DNA from: Evansella cellulosilytica DSM 2522
GTDB taxonomy: Bacteria > Bacillota > Bacilli > Bacillales > Salisediminibacteriaceae
Assembly (NCBI RefSeq): GCF_000177235.2
Contig: NC_014829.1
Location: 3,286,001-3,350,000 of the forward strand
Direction of reading: 5' to 3'
Length of the DNA stretch: 64,000 bases
A model generated the notes under the pieces. That model was not told where the DNA came from, did no database searches, and was given only the letters and a program-made list of their open reading frames with translations. Of this stretch, positions 36,118-46,664 are shown piece by piece (within the stretch, counting starts at the first letter, position 1; every line of letters starts with the position of its first letter). The position numbers and the translations under genes are program-made.

Positions 36118-37401
36118 TTATTTTATTTTTGCAAATGCCTGCTTTGCCGCTTCAATTGTGCGGTCAATATCCTCATCAGTATGCTTTGTAGATAAGAACA
36201 TTCCTTCGAATTGAGAAGGCGGTATAGATATGCCTTGGTCTAGCATTAACTTGAAGTATTGTGTGAACATAGATAAATCTGATGAAGATGCTTTTTCATA
36301 ATTAGTTACTTTTTCGTTAGTAAAGAAAAAGCCTACCATTGATCCGGCACGATTGATATGGTGTGGAATACCATAGTTCTTTGCAGCTGCTGACAAGCCT
36401 TCAGCAAGACGTTTTCCTAATCGCTCAAATTCTTCATAGCTTTCAGGCGTAAGCTGACGGAGCGTTTCATAACCAGCTGTCATCGCTAATGGGTTTCCTG
36501 ACAACGTACCTGCTTGATAGATTGGACCAGCTGGAGCAATTTTTTCCATTATTTCACGCTTCCCACCGTAAGCACCTACTGGTAATCCACCACCAATAAC
36601 TTTTCCTAAACAAGTTAAATCTGGTGTAACACCAAACTTCCCTTGGGCACATTCGTAGCCTACACGGAAACCTGTCATAACCTCGTCAAATATCATTAGA
36701 GTTCCATTATCTTCAGTTATTTTGCGGACACCTTCTAAGAATCCTTCCTCTGGAGGGACAACGCCCATGTTTCCTGCTACTGGCTCTAATATTACTGCAG
36801 CGATATCGTCCCCAAACTCACTAAATGCTAATTTTAAGCTTTCTAGGTCGTTATATGGTACTGTTAACGTATTTTGTGCAACGGATTCAGGTACACCAGG
36901 ACTATCGGGTAACCCTAACGTTGCTACACCGGAACCAGCTTTAATAAGTAAAGAATCTCCATGACCGTGGTAGCAGCCTTCAAATTTCACAATTTTATTA
37001 CGGCCAGTGTAGCCTCTTGCTAATCGTAGGGCACTCATTGTAGCCTCTGTTCCTGAGTTAACCATTCGAACAACTTCAATTGAAGGTACACGTTCTACAA
37101 CTAGCTCAGCTAACGTCGTTTCGATTTCACTAGGGGCACCGAAGCTAGTTCCTTTTTCCGTTACAGCTTTTAATGCTTCTACGACTTGATCATCAGCATG
37201 ACCTAATACTAGCGGACCCCAAGAAAGCACGTAATCAATATACTCATTTCCATCAATGTCCCATATGGTTGACCCTTTACCTTTTTCCATAAAAACAGGG
37301 TCTAAGTTTACTGATTTAAAAGCACGTACAGGACTATTGACTCCACCTGGCATAACCTTCTTTGCATGTTTAAATGCTTCTATTGACTTATTTCGGTTCA
37401 T
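36118..37401 (-). CDS. hemL: Glutamate-1-semialdehyde 2,1-aminomutase
   Basis: PLP enzyme that converts glutamate-1-semialdehyde to 5-aminolevulinate in the C5 haem pathway. 427 residues. [11 protein letters not shown] near the N-terminus, [16 protein letters not shown] at about 120, [12 protein letters not shown] and the PLP Lys in [16 protein letters not shown] at about 267. Last gene of hemAXCDBL, 26 nt after hemB. Confidence 0.97.
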   Translation of the reverse strand: MNRNKSIEAFKHAKKVMPGGVNSPVRAFKSVNLDPVFMEKGKGSTIWDIDGNEYIDYVLSWGPLVLGHADDQVVEALKAVTEKGTSFGAPSEIETTLAELVVERVPSIEVVRMVNSGTEATMSALRLARGYTGRNKIVKFEGCYHGHGDSLLIKAGSGVATLGLPDSPGVPESVAQNTLTVPYNDLESLKLAFSEFGDDIAAVILEPVAGNMGVVPPEEGFLEGVRKITEDNGTLMIFDEVMTGFRVGYECAQGKFGVTPDLTCLGKVIGGGLPVGAYGGKREIMEKIAPAGPIYQAGTLSGNPLAMTAGYETLRQLTPESYEEFERLGKRLAEGLSAAAKNYGIPHHINRAGSMVGFFFTNEKVTNYEKASSSDLSMFTQYFKLMLDQGISIPPSQFEGMFLSTKHTDEDIDRTIEAAKQAFAKIK

Positions 37402-37427
37402 TAGAAAATAAGCCCCCTTCTATGTAT

Positions 37428-38405
37428 TTATTGTTCTAACCACTTTACAACATCTTTTGCAAAATAAGTTAAAATTAAATCGGCTCCCGCTCGCTTCATA
37501 CTTACTAATTTTTCTAAAACGATACCTTTTTCATCTACCCAGCCATTTTGAGCAGCAGCTTTTATCATTGAGTATTCACCACTAACGTTATAGGCAACGA
37601 CAGGAAGTGGAAAACGGTCTTTCACATCTCTCATAATGTCTAAATATGAAAGTGCAGGCTTAACTATGAGGAAATCTGCTCCTTCCTCGACATCTGATTG
37701 TGCCTCTCTTAAAGCATCTAGTCGATTGGCAGGATCCATTTGATATGTTTTACGATCACCAAATTGAGGTGAACTATGGGCTGCATCTCGGAATGGACCG
37801 TAAAAAGATGATGCAAACTTCACTGCATAACTCATAATTGGAATATCGTGATATCCCGCATCGTCTAATCCATGACGGATCGCTGCTACAAAGCCGTCCA
37901 TCATATTTGACGGCGCAATAATATCAGCTCCAGCTTTTGCTTGCGACACTGCAGTTTTCACAAGAAGCTCAAGAGTAGGGTCATTTAACACTTGTCCATC
38001 TTCAATCACACCACAATGACCATGGTCAGTAAACTGACATAAGCAAGTATCAGCAATGACTGTTAAGTGAGGAAACTTTTCTTTAACTAAGCGTGTCGCC
38101 TGCTGCACTATTCCGTCTTCAGCATAAGCAGATGTTCCACACTCGTCCTTTTCATGAGGTATACCGAATAAGATAATTGATGGTATACCGAGATCAACAA
38201 CTTCCTTCACCTCTTGCTCTACTAGATCTAATGACCATTGATAAATACCTGGCATTGAAGCAATTTCATTTTTGATGTTTGTACCTTCTTTAACGAAAAT
38301 AGGATAGATTAAATCTTCTTTATGTAAGTGTGTTTCTCTCACCATATTACGAATACCTTCTGTTCTACGTAACCGTCTATGGCGACGAAAATCAATTGTT
38401 GACAT
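37428..38405 (-). CDS. hemB: Delta-aminolevulinic acid dehydratase (porphobilinogen synthase)
   Basis: Condenses two 5-aminolevulinates to porphobilinogen. 325 residues. Zinc cysteines in [14 protein letters not shown] at about 122-135, Schiff-base lysines in [17 protein letters not shown] (about 198) and [12 protein letters not shown] (about 250). Third Cys present, so it should be the zinc-dependent form. Operon spacing 18 nt to hemD, 26 nt to hemL. Confidence 0.97.
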   Translation of the reverse strand: MSTIDFRRHRRLRRTEGIRNMVRETHLHKEDLIYPIFVKEGTNIKNEIASMPGIYQWSLDLVEQEVKEVVDLGIPSIILFGIPHEKDECGTSAYAEDGIVQQATRLVKEKFPHLTVIADTCLCQFTDHGHCGVIEDGQVLNDPTLELLVKTAVSQAKAGADIIAPSNMMDGFVAAIRHGLDDAGYHDIPIMSYAVKFASSFYGPFRDAAHSSPQFGDRKTYQMDPANRLDALREAQSDVEEGADFLIVKPALSYLDIMRDVKDRFPLPVVAYNVSGEYSMIKAAAQNGWVDEKGIVLEKLVSMKRAGADLILTYFAKDVVKWLEQ

Positions 38406-38423
38406 AAATAAACCTCCTTAACT

Positions 38424-39197
38424 TTATTTAATATGCTTCATGATTGCATGGACTAAAGCTTCTGTCGTAAATTCCTTAGGGATGATCATCTCTTCAATTC
38501 CTTCATCCTTTAATGCACGACTAGTGACTGACCCTATTACCGCAAAATGGAGCTTGTCCACATTGTTCATCACCACTTCTTTATCGACTTGCGAGAAAAA
38601 AGAATGCACTGTTGATGGACTAGTAAAAATAATAATATGTATTAAGTTCTTTTTTATAAGTTCATTTAATTTTGCCTTATCATCGATACGAAACACTGTT
38701 TCATAAACAGACGGATCATCGATCTGAATACCAACCTTATGTAATTCTCTAGTTAAGACATCTCTAGCAAGATCGCTTTTCGGATAGAGTACTTTCTCTC
38801 CGGCTGACAGTTCTGTTTTTAATGCAGATGCTAAATGCTCTGCATCAAAAATTGGCGGTATAATATCAGCGTCGAAGCCTTCTTTATTTAAGCTTCTTAA
38901 CGTACTTTTCCCTACAACTGCAAATTTCATGTTACATATTTCACGCTTACTCAGACCTTGTTCTTTAAGGATTTCTAGAAAAAAGGAGATACTATTCGTG
39001 CTCGTAAAAACAATGTAATCATACGTATGTATCATTTTTATCGCTTCTTTTATTTTTGGGTCAGACGTTTTTTTCATGGAAATAAGGGGAATTTCTACGA
39101 CATTCCCCCCATGCTTTTCCAAGTATTTCGTTAAAGGCGCGGCTTGGTGAATCGCCCTCGTGTTTAATAAAGTATAGCCTTGAAGTGGTGAAGTCAT
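38424..39197 (-). CDS. hemD: Uroporphyrinogen-III synthase
   Basis: Closes hydroxymethylbilane to uroporphyrinogen III. 257 residues, two Rossmann-like lobes. The family is poorly conserved; YDYIVFTSTNSISFFLEIL near 58 and IIIFTSPSTVHSFFSQV near 175 are the characteristic T-S/N-V segments, and FAVIGSVTSRALKDEGI near 215 the late TG/SxxTA-type motif. Identity is secured by its place between hemC and hemB. Confidence 0.92.
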   Translation of the reverse strand: MTSPLQGYTLLNTRAIHQAAPLTKYLEKHGGNVVEIPLISMKKTSDPKIKEAIKMIHTYDYIVFTSTNSISFFLEILKEQGLSKREICNMKFAVVGKSTLRSLNKEGFDADIIPPIFDAEHLASALKTELSAGEKVLYPKSDLARDVLTRELHKVGIQIDDPSVYETVFRIDDKAKLNELIKKNLIHIIIFTSPSTVHSFFSQVDKEVVMNNVDKLHFAVIGSVTSRALKDEGIEEMIIPKEFTTEALVHAIMKHIK

Positions 39198-39213
39198 GAT
39201 TATATCAAGCTCC

Positions 39214-40146
39214 TTATTGATCGAGGTCAGCTTTCACTTCGTCTAACACTTTCTTTGCACCAGCTTTAAGCATTCGCTGTGCAACTTCCTTTCCAATAGC
39301 AACTGGGTCAGTCCCAGCAATTGATTCGCGGAAGATTTGCTGACCATCTGGTGAACCAACAAGTGCAGTTAATGCAATTTCACCATTATCTTGGAGTGTC
39401 GCATAGCCTGCTACTGGTACTTGGCATCCACCTTCTACCGTATGGAGAAAAGCGCGTTCAGCAGTTACTGTTTTTTCTGTATCACTATCATTTATTTTAG
39501 CTAAAAGCGCTAGTACTTCTTTATCATCTGCACGGCATTCTATACCTAATGCACCTTGTCCTACAGCTGGTAAACATACTTCTGGCTCTAAAAATTCTGT
39601 CACAATATCACTTGTCCATCCAACTCGCTCTATACCGGCTGCTGCTAAAATAATCGCATCAAAGTTTTCTTCCCGGCATTTACGTAGTCTTGTATCAATA
39701 TTTCCTCTAATCCATTGAATCTCTAAATCTGGTCGTTTCGCTAACACTTGTGCTGAACGACGAAGGCTACTCGTACCAACAATGGACCCTGCAGGCAAAT
39801 CCATTAACCCTTTTCCACTGTTAGAAATGAATGCATCTCTTGGATCTACTCTTTTCGGAATAGCGCCGACCGCCATACCGTCAGCAATTTCGGCAGGTAA
39901 GTCTTTCATACTATGAACAGCAATATCAATTTCACCATCATACATTGCTTTTTCTATCTCTTTTACGAAAAGACCTTTTCCCCCAACTTTTGATAACGTT
40001 ACGTCTAATATTTTATCGCCTTTTGTCACAATTTCCTTAATTTCAAACTCGTAATTTAATCCTAGTGATTTTAATTGTTCTATAACCCACTTCGTTTGTG
40101 TCATTGCCAAGTTACTTTTACGTGAGCCAACTATTATTTTTCTCAT
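39214..40146 (-). CDS. hemC: Porphobilinogen deaminase (hydroxymethylbilane synthase)
   Basis: Polymerises four porphobilinogens. 310 residues from the ATG at 40144-40146, with GGAGG upstream; a TTG four codons earlier would overlap that site. [32 protein letters not shown] and the dipyrromethane-cofactor Cys in [12 protein letters not shown] at about 240. An 87-nt gap separates it from hemX; 16 nt to hemD. Confidence 0.97.
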   Translation of the reverse strand: MRKIIVGSRKSNLAMTQTKWVIEQLKSLGLNYEFEIKEIVTKGDKILDVTLSKVGGKGLFVKEIEKAMYDGEIDIAVHSMKDLPAEIADGMAVGAIPKRVDPRDAFISNSGKGLMDLPAGSIVGTSSLRRSAQVLAKRPDLEIQWIRGNIDTRLRKCREENFDAIILAAAGIERVGWTSDIVTEFLEPEVCLPAVGQGALGIECRADDKEVLALLAKINDSDTEKTVTAERAFLHTVEGGCQVPVAGYATLQDNGEIALTALVGSPDGQQIFRESIAGTDPVAIGKEVAQRMLKAGAKKVLDEVKADLDQ

Positions 40147-40232
40147 GCTTACCTCCAACTGATATCAATACACTTATTGTAAAGAATCATATCATTATTT
40201 TCAAATAATCCCTTTAATACTACGCTTACACT

Positions 40233-41051
40233 TTACCAAATATGAAAGTTAGAAAATGAGCTAGATAAAAAGTAATTAATTAAAAGAAGCAAAAATGCTG
40301 CAATATTAAAAAGTGCTAATCCGTATCCACGCTGCTTTTTTACAGCCCATTGAAATAAATATACGCTATAGGCAATCATCACCAAAAATGAGCTAATGAC
40401 CTTTAAGTCTAACCACGGTATTTGGTCAAACTCTAACCACGTCCATACAATCCCTTGAATTACCCCTAAAAGCATCAGTGGAAGCCCTATGAGTGTAAAA
40501 ATATAAGAAAAACGCTCTAGAACAGAAAGGTTACCAATCCTCACCATCTTTTTTCCCCATCTCTTCTGCTTTAACAAATGATGTTGAACCGCATATAAAA
40601 CAGATAGTGAAAAGGATAGTGTTAATAAACCATATGCCAATAAAAGCAGTGTCACATGAATAACTAAAAGCTCTAATATAAGTAAGTCAGAAAGCCTCGG
40701 TGATATATCATCCGTTGGTGCAAATATACTAATTGTTAAAATGACAAAGCCGATAATATTTACTACTAATAGTAAAAAATCTAACTTTGAAAAACGACTA
40801 ATGACTAAAGAAAAGATCACAAGAATCCAAGCATATATAAACATGCCTTCGAATATCGTCATGAGTGGTAGCCGGTTATATTCGACAGTTCTAATTATAA
40901 TAAATATCGTTTGTAATATGGCAACAATCGAAAGCAACCAGAAGGCAAGTTTATTTACCTTCTGGTTGTTTTGAATGAAGTCAACAAAATATCCTAACAC
41001 ACTCAACGCGTATATAATGATAATTGAGATGTACAAAAGGTTTAGTAGCAT
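40233..41051 (-). CDS. hemX: HemX membrane protein
   Basis: 272 residues with eight predicted membrane helices and the CcsA/CcmC-like assembly-protein fold (ILELLVIHVTLLLLAYGLL, LSVLERFSYIFTLIGLPLM, IVWTWLEFDQIPWLDLK, VISSFLVMIAY). In B. subtilis HemX lowers the level of HemA protein and is encoded at this position. 15 nt after hemA. Confidence 0.92.
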   Translation of the reverse strand: MLLNLLYISIIIIYALSVLGYFVDFIQNNQKVNKLAFWLLSIVAILQTIFIIIRTVEYNRLPLMTIFEGMFIYAWILVIFSLVISRFSKLDFLLLVVNIIGFVILTISIFAPTDDISPRLSDLLILELLVIHVTLLLLAYGLLTLSFSLSVLYAVQHHLLKQKRWGKKMVRIGNLSVLERFSYIFTLIGLPLMLLGVIQGIVWTWLEFDQIPWLDLKVISSFLVMIAYSVYLFQWAVKKQRGYGLALFNIAAFLLLLINYFLSSSFSNFHIW

Positions 41052-41066
41052 ACACTTTTCCCCTCT

Positions 41067-42455
41067 CTATATAGAGCGGGCAACCACTTTATTATTACTA
41101 GCTAGCTTTGCCTTCCGTTTTTCCACATTCCACTGACGTTCTATTTTATTTATTTGTATTTGAGAGGAAGGAAGTTGCTCTTGCTCTTTCAGTTGTTCAT
41201 CTATAGCAAATACCTTTGTAATAAACTTTAATAATTCCTCTGAATTTTCCTGTTCTGGTAGTTCCTTTACTGCTGAAATAGGGTCTCTTAAAAACTGGTT
41301 GACAATGCTTTTCATATGTTTGCGAATAACCTTCTTTTCTCTATCAGATAAGCCCGTTAACTTCCTTTCAAGACTTTCCATCGTATCCGCTTGGATCGTT
41401 ACAGCCTTTTTTCTAAGAGCCGAAATAACTGGTACAACGCCTAAAGTGTCTAACCATTCACTAAAGCCGATTAATTCTTCTTCAATCATTAACTCTATTT
41501 TCTCAGCTTCCTTCTTACGATCTTCAAGATTAGCAGCAACTATCCCTTGTAAGTCATCTATATCATATAAATAGACGTTTTCAATGTCTGCTAAAGAAGG
41601 GTCTAAATCACGTGGGACAGCGATATCAACAAGAAATAAAGGACGGCCTTTTCTTTTTTTCGCTAGGCTTTCTACTCGAGACTTTGTTACAACATAGTCT
41701 CGCGAACCCGTTGAGCTAATTAATATATCTGTAGCTACAAGAGAACTATCCATCTCATCCATACTTAACGCTTTCCCATTAAACTTTTCAGCAAGCATAA
41801 TCGCTTTTTCTTTCGTACGGTTCATTACTGTAATATCATTAACACCACTTGATGTTAAATGCTTAGCCGTTAACTCACTCATTTTTCCAGCACCTAATAC
41901 AAGTACCTTTTTATTGTCAAAGTCTCCAAATATCTTTTTCCCTAATTCAACTGCAGCATAGCTTACTGAGACCGCATTTTCACCGATATTCGTTTCAGAG
42001 TGTGCGCGTTTTGCTAGCGTTATAGCTTGCTTAAACAAATGGTTAAATATTGTCCCTGTTGTTTCTTTTTCCTGCGCAAGTATAAAGCTATCTCTTACTT
42101 GACCTAATATTTGCGTTTCTCCTAAAATCATCGAGTCTAAGCCACACGTAACACGAAATAAATGCTCGATAGCATGTTCATCTTCCCTAATATCTAGATA
42201 ACGAGAGAAGTCTTCCTTCTGAATATTAAACCATTCAGATAAAAATACTTTCGTATAATAACGACCTGTATGCAGCTGGTCAGCTACTACGTATACTTCC
42301 GTACGATTACAGGTTGAGATAATGGCACATTCTAGAACACTTTTCGATTGGCGAAGCTTCAATAATGCACGACCTAAATCATCTTGAAAGCTAAATTGTT
42401 CTCGAATTTCAACTGGAGTTGTTTTATAATTCAAACTAACGACTAGGATGTGCAT
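41067..42455 (-). CDS. hemA: Glutamyl-tRNA reductase
   Basis: NADPH-dependent reduction of glutamyl-tRNA to glutamate-1-semialdehyde, the committed step of haem synthesis. 462 residues. Catalytic Cys in [11 protein letters not shown] at about 50, [17 protein letters not shown] at about 108, NADPH loop [15 protein letters not shown] at about 190 and a C-terminal dimerisation helix region. First gene of the hem operon; leader of about 120 nt with a PerR-like box. Confidence 0.97.
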   Translation of the reverse strand: MHILVVSLNYKTTPVEIREQFSFQDDLGRALLKLRQSKSVLECAIISTCNRTEVYVVADQLHTGRYYTKVFLSEWFNIQKEDFSRYLDIREDEHAIEHLFRVTCGLDSMILGETQILGQVRDSFILAQEKETTGTIFNHLFKQAITLAKRAHSETNIGENAVSVSYAAVELGKKIFGDFDNKKVLVLGAGKMSELTAKHLTSSGVNDITVMNRTKEKAIMLAEKFNGKALSMDEMDSSLVATDILISSTGSRDYVVTKSRVESLAKKRKGRPLFLVDIAVPRDLDPSLADIENVYLYDIDDLQGIVAANLEDRKKEAEKIELMIEEELIGFSEWLDTLGVVPVISALRKKAVTIQADTMESLERKLTGLSDREKKVIRKHMKSIVNQFLRDPISAVKELPEQENSEELLKFITKVFAIDEQLKEQEQLPSSQIQINKIERQWNVEKRKAKLASNNKVVARSI

Positions 42456-42556
42456 GCTTTCACCCCCATAAATTTTAGAAATTCATCATCTGTCTTGCAC
42501 AATTTTATTTATTATCGTCATAACAACTGGAAAATTTATGAATAATTTATATTTCA

Positions 42557-42571
42557 TAAGAATTATTATCA
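42557..42571 (-). promoter_or_regulatory. PerR-like box at the hemA promoter
   Basis: Minus strand TGATAATAATTCTTA matches the palindrome TTATAATNATTATAA at 12 of 14 defined positions. A TATAAT (42585-42590) lies just upstream, so the box would cover the transcription start. B. subtilis hemA is PerR-repressed, which supports it. Confidence 0.55.
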
Positions 42572-42748
42572 AAACTCGTCTTACATTATAACATTTTTAT
42601 AGTGAATAACATAAAAAAAGGTATTGAGAAATTATGAACAATTTGTGTCCTTGTGGGTATTTTTTGGTAACATGTGTATTATTGTACCCTATTAACCATA
42701 TTTTACAAAAAAATTATGATAAAAAACAATTTATAGGAGTTGTGATGA

Positions 42749-43237
42749 GTGAAAAATAATAATAACCTTTTTCCTGGAATTATATTAATCTCTGTTGGAC
42801 TTTATTTTCTTTTAAGACAATTTAACATTTCATTTCCTTTTTCGGACACAGTCTTTACTTGGCCTAGTATTTTAGTTGTTATTGGAATTGTTCTTGCGTT
42901 TCAAGGCTTCTCGAATCGAGATGACACTAAGATGTTTTCTGGATCAGTGTTACTCGGCTTAGGGGTGTTTTTTCATGGCGCTCATACATTTTCTAGCTGG
43001 GGCTATCATTGGGGATACTTTACACTAATCATTAGCATTGCTTTCTTTATGAAATACTTTGTTCATAAAAAAGATGGATTAACTCCTGCTATTGTATTAC
43101 TCATTATATCTGGATTTGCGCTTTATTCTGATAAGGTATTTTCTTGGTTAAACAACCTCACTTCTAGCTTTGACCTGATTTGGCCAATTGCGTTAGTTGT
43201 CGTTGGTATTTATGTGTTGTTTTTTAAGAAGAGATAA
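42749..43237 (+). CDS. Membrane protein with LiaI/LiaF-like N-terminal region (DUF5668-like)
   Basis: 162 residues, about six short hydrophobic helices in repeated hairpins (FPGIILISVGLYFLLRQF, WPSILVVIGIVLAFQGF, TPAIVLLIISGFALY, FDLIWPIALVVVGIYVLFF). The WP-x-ILVVIG pattern is that of the transmembrane part of LiaF-type proteins. GTG start at 42749 after ATAGGAG; an ATG four bases earlier is immediately followed by a stop in its frame. Divergent from hemA. Function unknown. Confidence 0.75.
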   Translation: MKNNNNLFPGIILISVGLYFLLRQFNISFPFSDTVFTWPSILVVIGIVLAFQGFSNRDDTKMFSGSVLLGLGVFFHGAHTFSSWGYHWGYFTLIISIAFFMKYFVHKKDGLTPAIVLLIISGFALYSDKVFSWLNNLTSSFDLIWPIALVVVGIYVLFFKKR

Positions 43238-43256
43238 TCACAAGAGTATGAACAAT

Positions 43257-43297
43257 AAAGGGCGACTCAAATTGATAGAATCTTCGAGTCACCCTTT
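43257..43297. terminator. Bidirectional terminator
   Basis: AAAGGGcGACTC / GAGTCaCCCTTT between convergent genes; member of the GACTC hairpin family. Confidence 0.75.
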
Positions 43298-43323
43298 GAA
43301 ATATACTCTTTTCTTCTGTACTA

Positions 43324-43917
43324 TTACTTTTCCCCAAAAAGGAGATTACTCATCTCTTTCCAAGCTTTCTCTTTTCCTTGACCAGTTTCTGATGAAAAAA
43401 CGACGATTTTATCTTCTGTATGAAGCTCTAAATGCTCCTTTATTTGCTTGACATGCTTGTCCCATTTTCCACGAGGGATTTTGTCAGCCTTTGTTGCAAC
43501 AATTAACACAGGATGCTCGTGATGCTTTAACCAATCGTACATCATGACATCATCTTCTGTTGGCTTATGCCTAATATCAATTAATTGCACAACACCTTTT
43601 AGTTGCTCTCTTTCTTGAAAATATGTCTCCATTACACGTCCCCACGCCTCACGTTCCGACTTGGATACCTTTGCATATCCATAGCCTGGTACGTCGACAA
43701 AATGAAAACGTTCATTAATAAAATACCAATTTAGCGTTTGTGTTTTCCCAGGACGTTGCGATGTTCTCGCGAGGCCTTTCCTTGCGAGCATCGTATTGAT
43801 GAAGGATGACTTTCCAACATTTGAACGTCCAGACAGAGCCACTTCTGGAAAGGGCCCTGCTGGAAATTGATGTGGTTTTGCTGCACTTATAATAATTTCT
43901 GCACTGTTAATTTTCAT
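43324..43917 (-). CDS. ysxC: GTP-binding protein YsxC/EngB
   Basis: Essential small GTPase needed for assembly of the large ribosomal subunit. 197 residues. G1 [10 protein letters not shown] at about 31, G2 [11 protein letters not shown]3 [13 protein letters not shown]4 VATKADK and G5 FSSETGQGK. One base after lonA, the order known from B. subtilis. Confidence 0.96.
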   Translation of the reverse strand: MKINSAEIIISAAKPHQFPAGPFPEVALSGRSNVGKSSFINTMLARKGLARTSQRPGKTQTLNWYFINERFHFVDVPGYGYAKVSKSEREAWGRVMETYFQEREQLKGVVQLIDIRHKPTEDDVMMYDWLKHHEHPVLIVATKADKIPRGKWDKHVKQIKEHLELHTEDKIVVFSSETGQGKEKAWKEMSNLLFGEK

Positions 43918-43918
43918 A

Positions 43919-46237
43919 TTACTCTCCTACTAAAGCTTCCTTTAATACTTCATCCAAGTGTGACACTGGAATAAAGGTTAAATCCTTTCTAACACTTTCT
44001 GGAATATCCTCTAAATCCTTTTCATTATCCTTAGGCATGATAATATGTGTAATTCCTGCTCTATGCGCACTCATCGACTTTTCTTTTAAACCTCCGATAG
44101 GTAATACGCGTCCTCTTAAAGTAATTTCACCTGTCATGCCTACCTCTTTACGTACCGCACGCCCAGTTAAAGCTGAGATGAGAGCAGTTGCAATCGTTAT
44201 TCCTGCTGATGGTCCATCCTTCGGCACTGCACCTTCTGGAACATGGATATGAATATCATTCGTCTCATGAAAGTCGGAATCAATTGATAATTCCTCTGAC
44301 TTAGAGCGTATATAGCTAAATGCAGCCTGAGCCGACTCCTTCATAACATCTCCTAATTTCCCTGTAAGTGTCAGTTTGCCTTTTCCTGGTGCTAGAGATA
44401 CTTCAATTTGCAAAGTATCACCACCTGCTGTCGTATATGCTAGTCCAGTAGCAGCACCTATTTGATCCTCTAGTTCAGCTTTTCCGTAACGGAATTTAGG
44501 TTTACCTAATAAATCTTCAATCGTTTTATCAGTTACAATAACTTTCTTTTTCTCTCCTGAAACAATAATTTTCGCAGCTTTACGGCAAATTGTTGCCATT
44601 TGACGCTCTAGTCCACGGACACCTGCTTCACGAGTATAATAGCGTACAACTTTTAGAATCGCCTCTTCTTTAACTTGAAGCTTCCCTTTCGTTAAGCCAT
44701 GCTCTTTTACTTGCTTCGGTAGTAAATATTCTTGGGCTATATTTAGTTTTTCAACTTCTGTATAGCCAGCAATATTGATAATTTCCATACGGTCCATGAG
44801 TGGAGCTGGGATAGCACCAATGTTATTTGCTGTCATAATGAACATAACCTTTGATAAGTCATAAGGCTCTTCTATATAATGGTCGCTAAAGCTGTTGTTC
44901 TGTTCAGGATCTAACACTTCTAGCATTGCAGCAGAAGGATCACCACGGAAGTCACTCGCCATTTTATCGATTTCATCTAGTAAAAACACAGGATTAATCG
45001 TCTCTGCTTTCTTCATCCCTTGGATGATTCGACCAGGCATCGCTCCGACATACGTACGACGGTGTCCGCGAATTTCCGCTTCGTCACGTACACCACCTAA
45101 CGATATTCTCACAAAATTTCTTCCTAAAGATCTGGCAATTGAACGTGCTAATGACGTTTTTCCTACCCCTGGTGGTCCGGCAAGACAAAGGATAGGACCT
45201 TTTAATTCACGAGTTAGCTGCTGAACCGCTAAGTACTCAAGTACTCTTTCTTTCACTTTTTCTAATCCGTAATGATCTTCATCCAGTATTTTTTCGGAAT
45301 GGTGTATATCAAGTAAATCCTCTGTTTCCTTTGACCAAGGCACTTGTGTTAACCATTCAACATAGTTCCTTATTACAGAGCTTTCGGCAGAACTTGCCGG
45401 CATCTTTTCATAACGAGCCAACTCTTTAATTGCTTTTTCTTGTACTGATTCTGGCATATCAGCGGCTGCTATTTTTTTACGAAACTCCTCAATTTCACTT
45501 TCTTTTCCATCTTTATCTCCAAGTTCCTTTTGAATAGCTTTCATTTGCTCACGCAAGTAATATTCTTTTTGCGTTTTCTCCATCGATTTCTTCACACGTT
45601 GTCCAATTTTTTTCTCAAGACCTAATACTTCTTTTTCATTACTCAATATTTGAAGTATTAAAGTTAAGCGCTCCTTTAATGAAAAAGTTTCTAGCACTTC
45701 TTGTTTTTGAACTATTTTTAATGGCAAGTGCGATGAGATAATATCAGCTAATCGACCAGGTTCAATAATATCTGAAACTGTGGCAAGCGTTTCTTGCGAG
45801 ATTTTCTTTGAAATTTGAATATATTGCTCAAACTGCTCTAAAACATTACGCATTAATGCTTGTTCTTCAACGGTTGCCTCCTGTCTTTCTTCAAGGAGTT
45901 CAACTTCAACTTCGAAGTACTCTTCTTTATCCTCAAACGTCAATACATTCCCTCTTTGTAGGCCTTCAACGAGCACACGAATCGTTCCATTAGGTAACTT
46001 TAGCATCTGGTTTATTTTTGCTAACGTCCCTACTGAATAAATATCAGTTTCATCTGGTTCATCAATTGCTATTTCCTTTTGGGTAACGAGAAAAATTTCT
46101 TTCTCGTCAACCATAGCACGTTCCAGTGCTTGAACCGATTTATCTCGACCTACATCTAAATGAAGCACCATTGTTGGATATACTAATAAGCCTCTCAATG
46201 GCAGTAAAGGGAGTTTTCTTTGAGTATGCTCACCCAT
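43919..46237 (-). CDS. lonA: ATP-dependent protease LonA
   Basis: Cytosolic AAA+ serine protease degrading damaged and regulatory proteins. 772 residues: N-terminal substrate-binding domain ([12 protein letters not shown]), coiled coil, AAA+ module with Walker [12 protein letters not shown] at about 353 and Walker [11 protein letters not shown], then the protease domain with Ser in [10 protein letters not shown] (about 676) and Lys in [14 protein letters not shown] (about 719). Full length. Directly followed by ysxC. Confidence 0.97.
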   Translation of the reverse strand: MGEHTQRKLPLLPLRGLLVYPTMVLHLDVGRDKSVQALERAMVDEKEIFLVTQKEIAIDEPDETDIYSVGTLAKINQMLKLPNGTIRVLVEGLQRGNVLTFEDKEEYFEVEVELLEERQEATVEEQALMRNVLEQFEQYIQISKKISQETLATVSDIIEPGRLADIISSHLPLKIVQKQEVLETFSLKERLTLILQILSNEKEVLGLEKKIGQRVKKSMEKTQKEYYLREQMKAIQKELGDKDGKESEIEEFRKKIAAADMPESVQEKAIKELARYEKMPASSAESSVIRNYVEWLTQVPWSKETEDLLDIHHSEKILDEDHYGLEKVKERVLEYLAVQQLTRELKGPILCLAGPPGVGKTSLARSIARSLGRNFVRISLGGVRDEAEIRGHRRTYVGAMPGRIIQGMKKAETINPVFLLDEIDKMASDFRGDPSAAMLEVLDPEQNNSFSDHYIEEPYDLSKVMFIMTANNIGAIPAPLMDRMEIINIAGYTEVEKLNIAQEYLLPKQVKEHGLTKGKLQVKEEAILKVVRYYTREAGVRGLERQMATICRKAAKIIVSGEKKKVIVTDKTIEDLLGKPKFRYGKAELEDQIGAATGLAYTTAGGDTLQIEVSLAPGKGKLTLTGKLGDVMKESAQAAFSYIRSKSEELSIDSDFHETNDIHIHVPEGAVPKDGPSAGITIATALISALTGRAVRKEVGMTGEITLRGRVLPIGGLKEKSMSAHRAGITHIIMPKDNEKDLEDIPESVRKDLTFIPVSHLDEVLKEALVGE

Positions 46238-46664
46238 ATAAACATCTCCACCTTATCTATACTATTTAAGAAAAAAACATCATGGCTACAATGTTATTTT
46301 TCTTAGTTTTCCTCATAAATATGACTTTTACTTCGCATTGAATTCAGAAAAGGTTATAAAAACAGACGTCATTCACAGAATAACGCCAGTAATATCATGA
46401 AGTCTCGTTCAATTTTATCTTATTAAGCATAGTTTTGTCTAACATGAACACACATACTTTTTATTCTTGTAAAGAAAAAAAGCGATAATATGCTTTATGT
46501 ATGTAGTTCTTCCCAAACATAATGAGAGGTTGACTCAAAAGGTTGATATCCACCTATTGAGTCAACCTTAGGCAAAGCGTTTGATTCGTTTCAGACGATG
46601 AAAAGACCATTAAAAAATTTCCTTATCATTGAACACTCGGTCGGTGATCGGATTTTTTTTCCCC
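46238..46664. other. lonB-lonA intergenic region
   Basis: 427 nt holding the lonA promoter, a GACTC-family hairpin at 46527-46568 (AGGTTGACTC / GAGTCAACCT, the likely lonB terminator) and no credible ORF. I could not identify a CtsR site. Confidence 0.6.
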
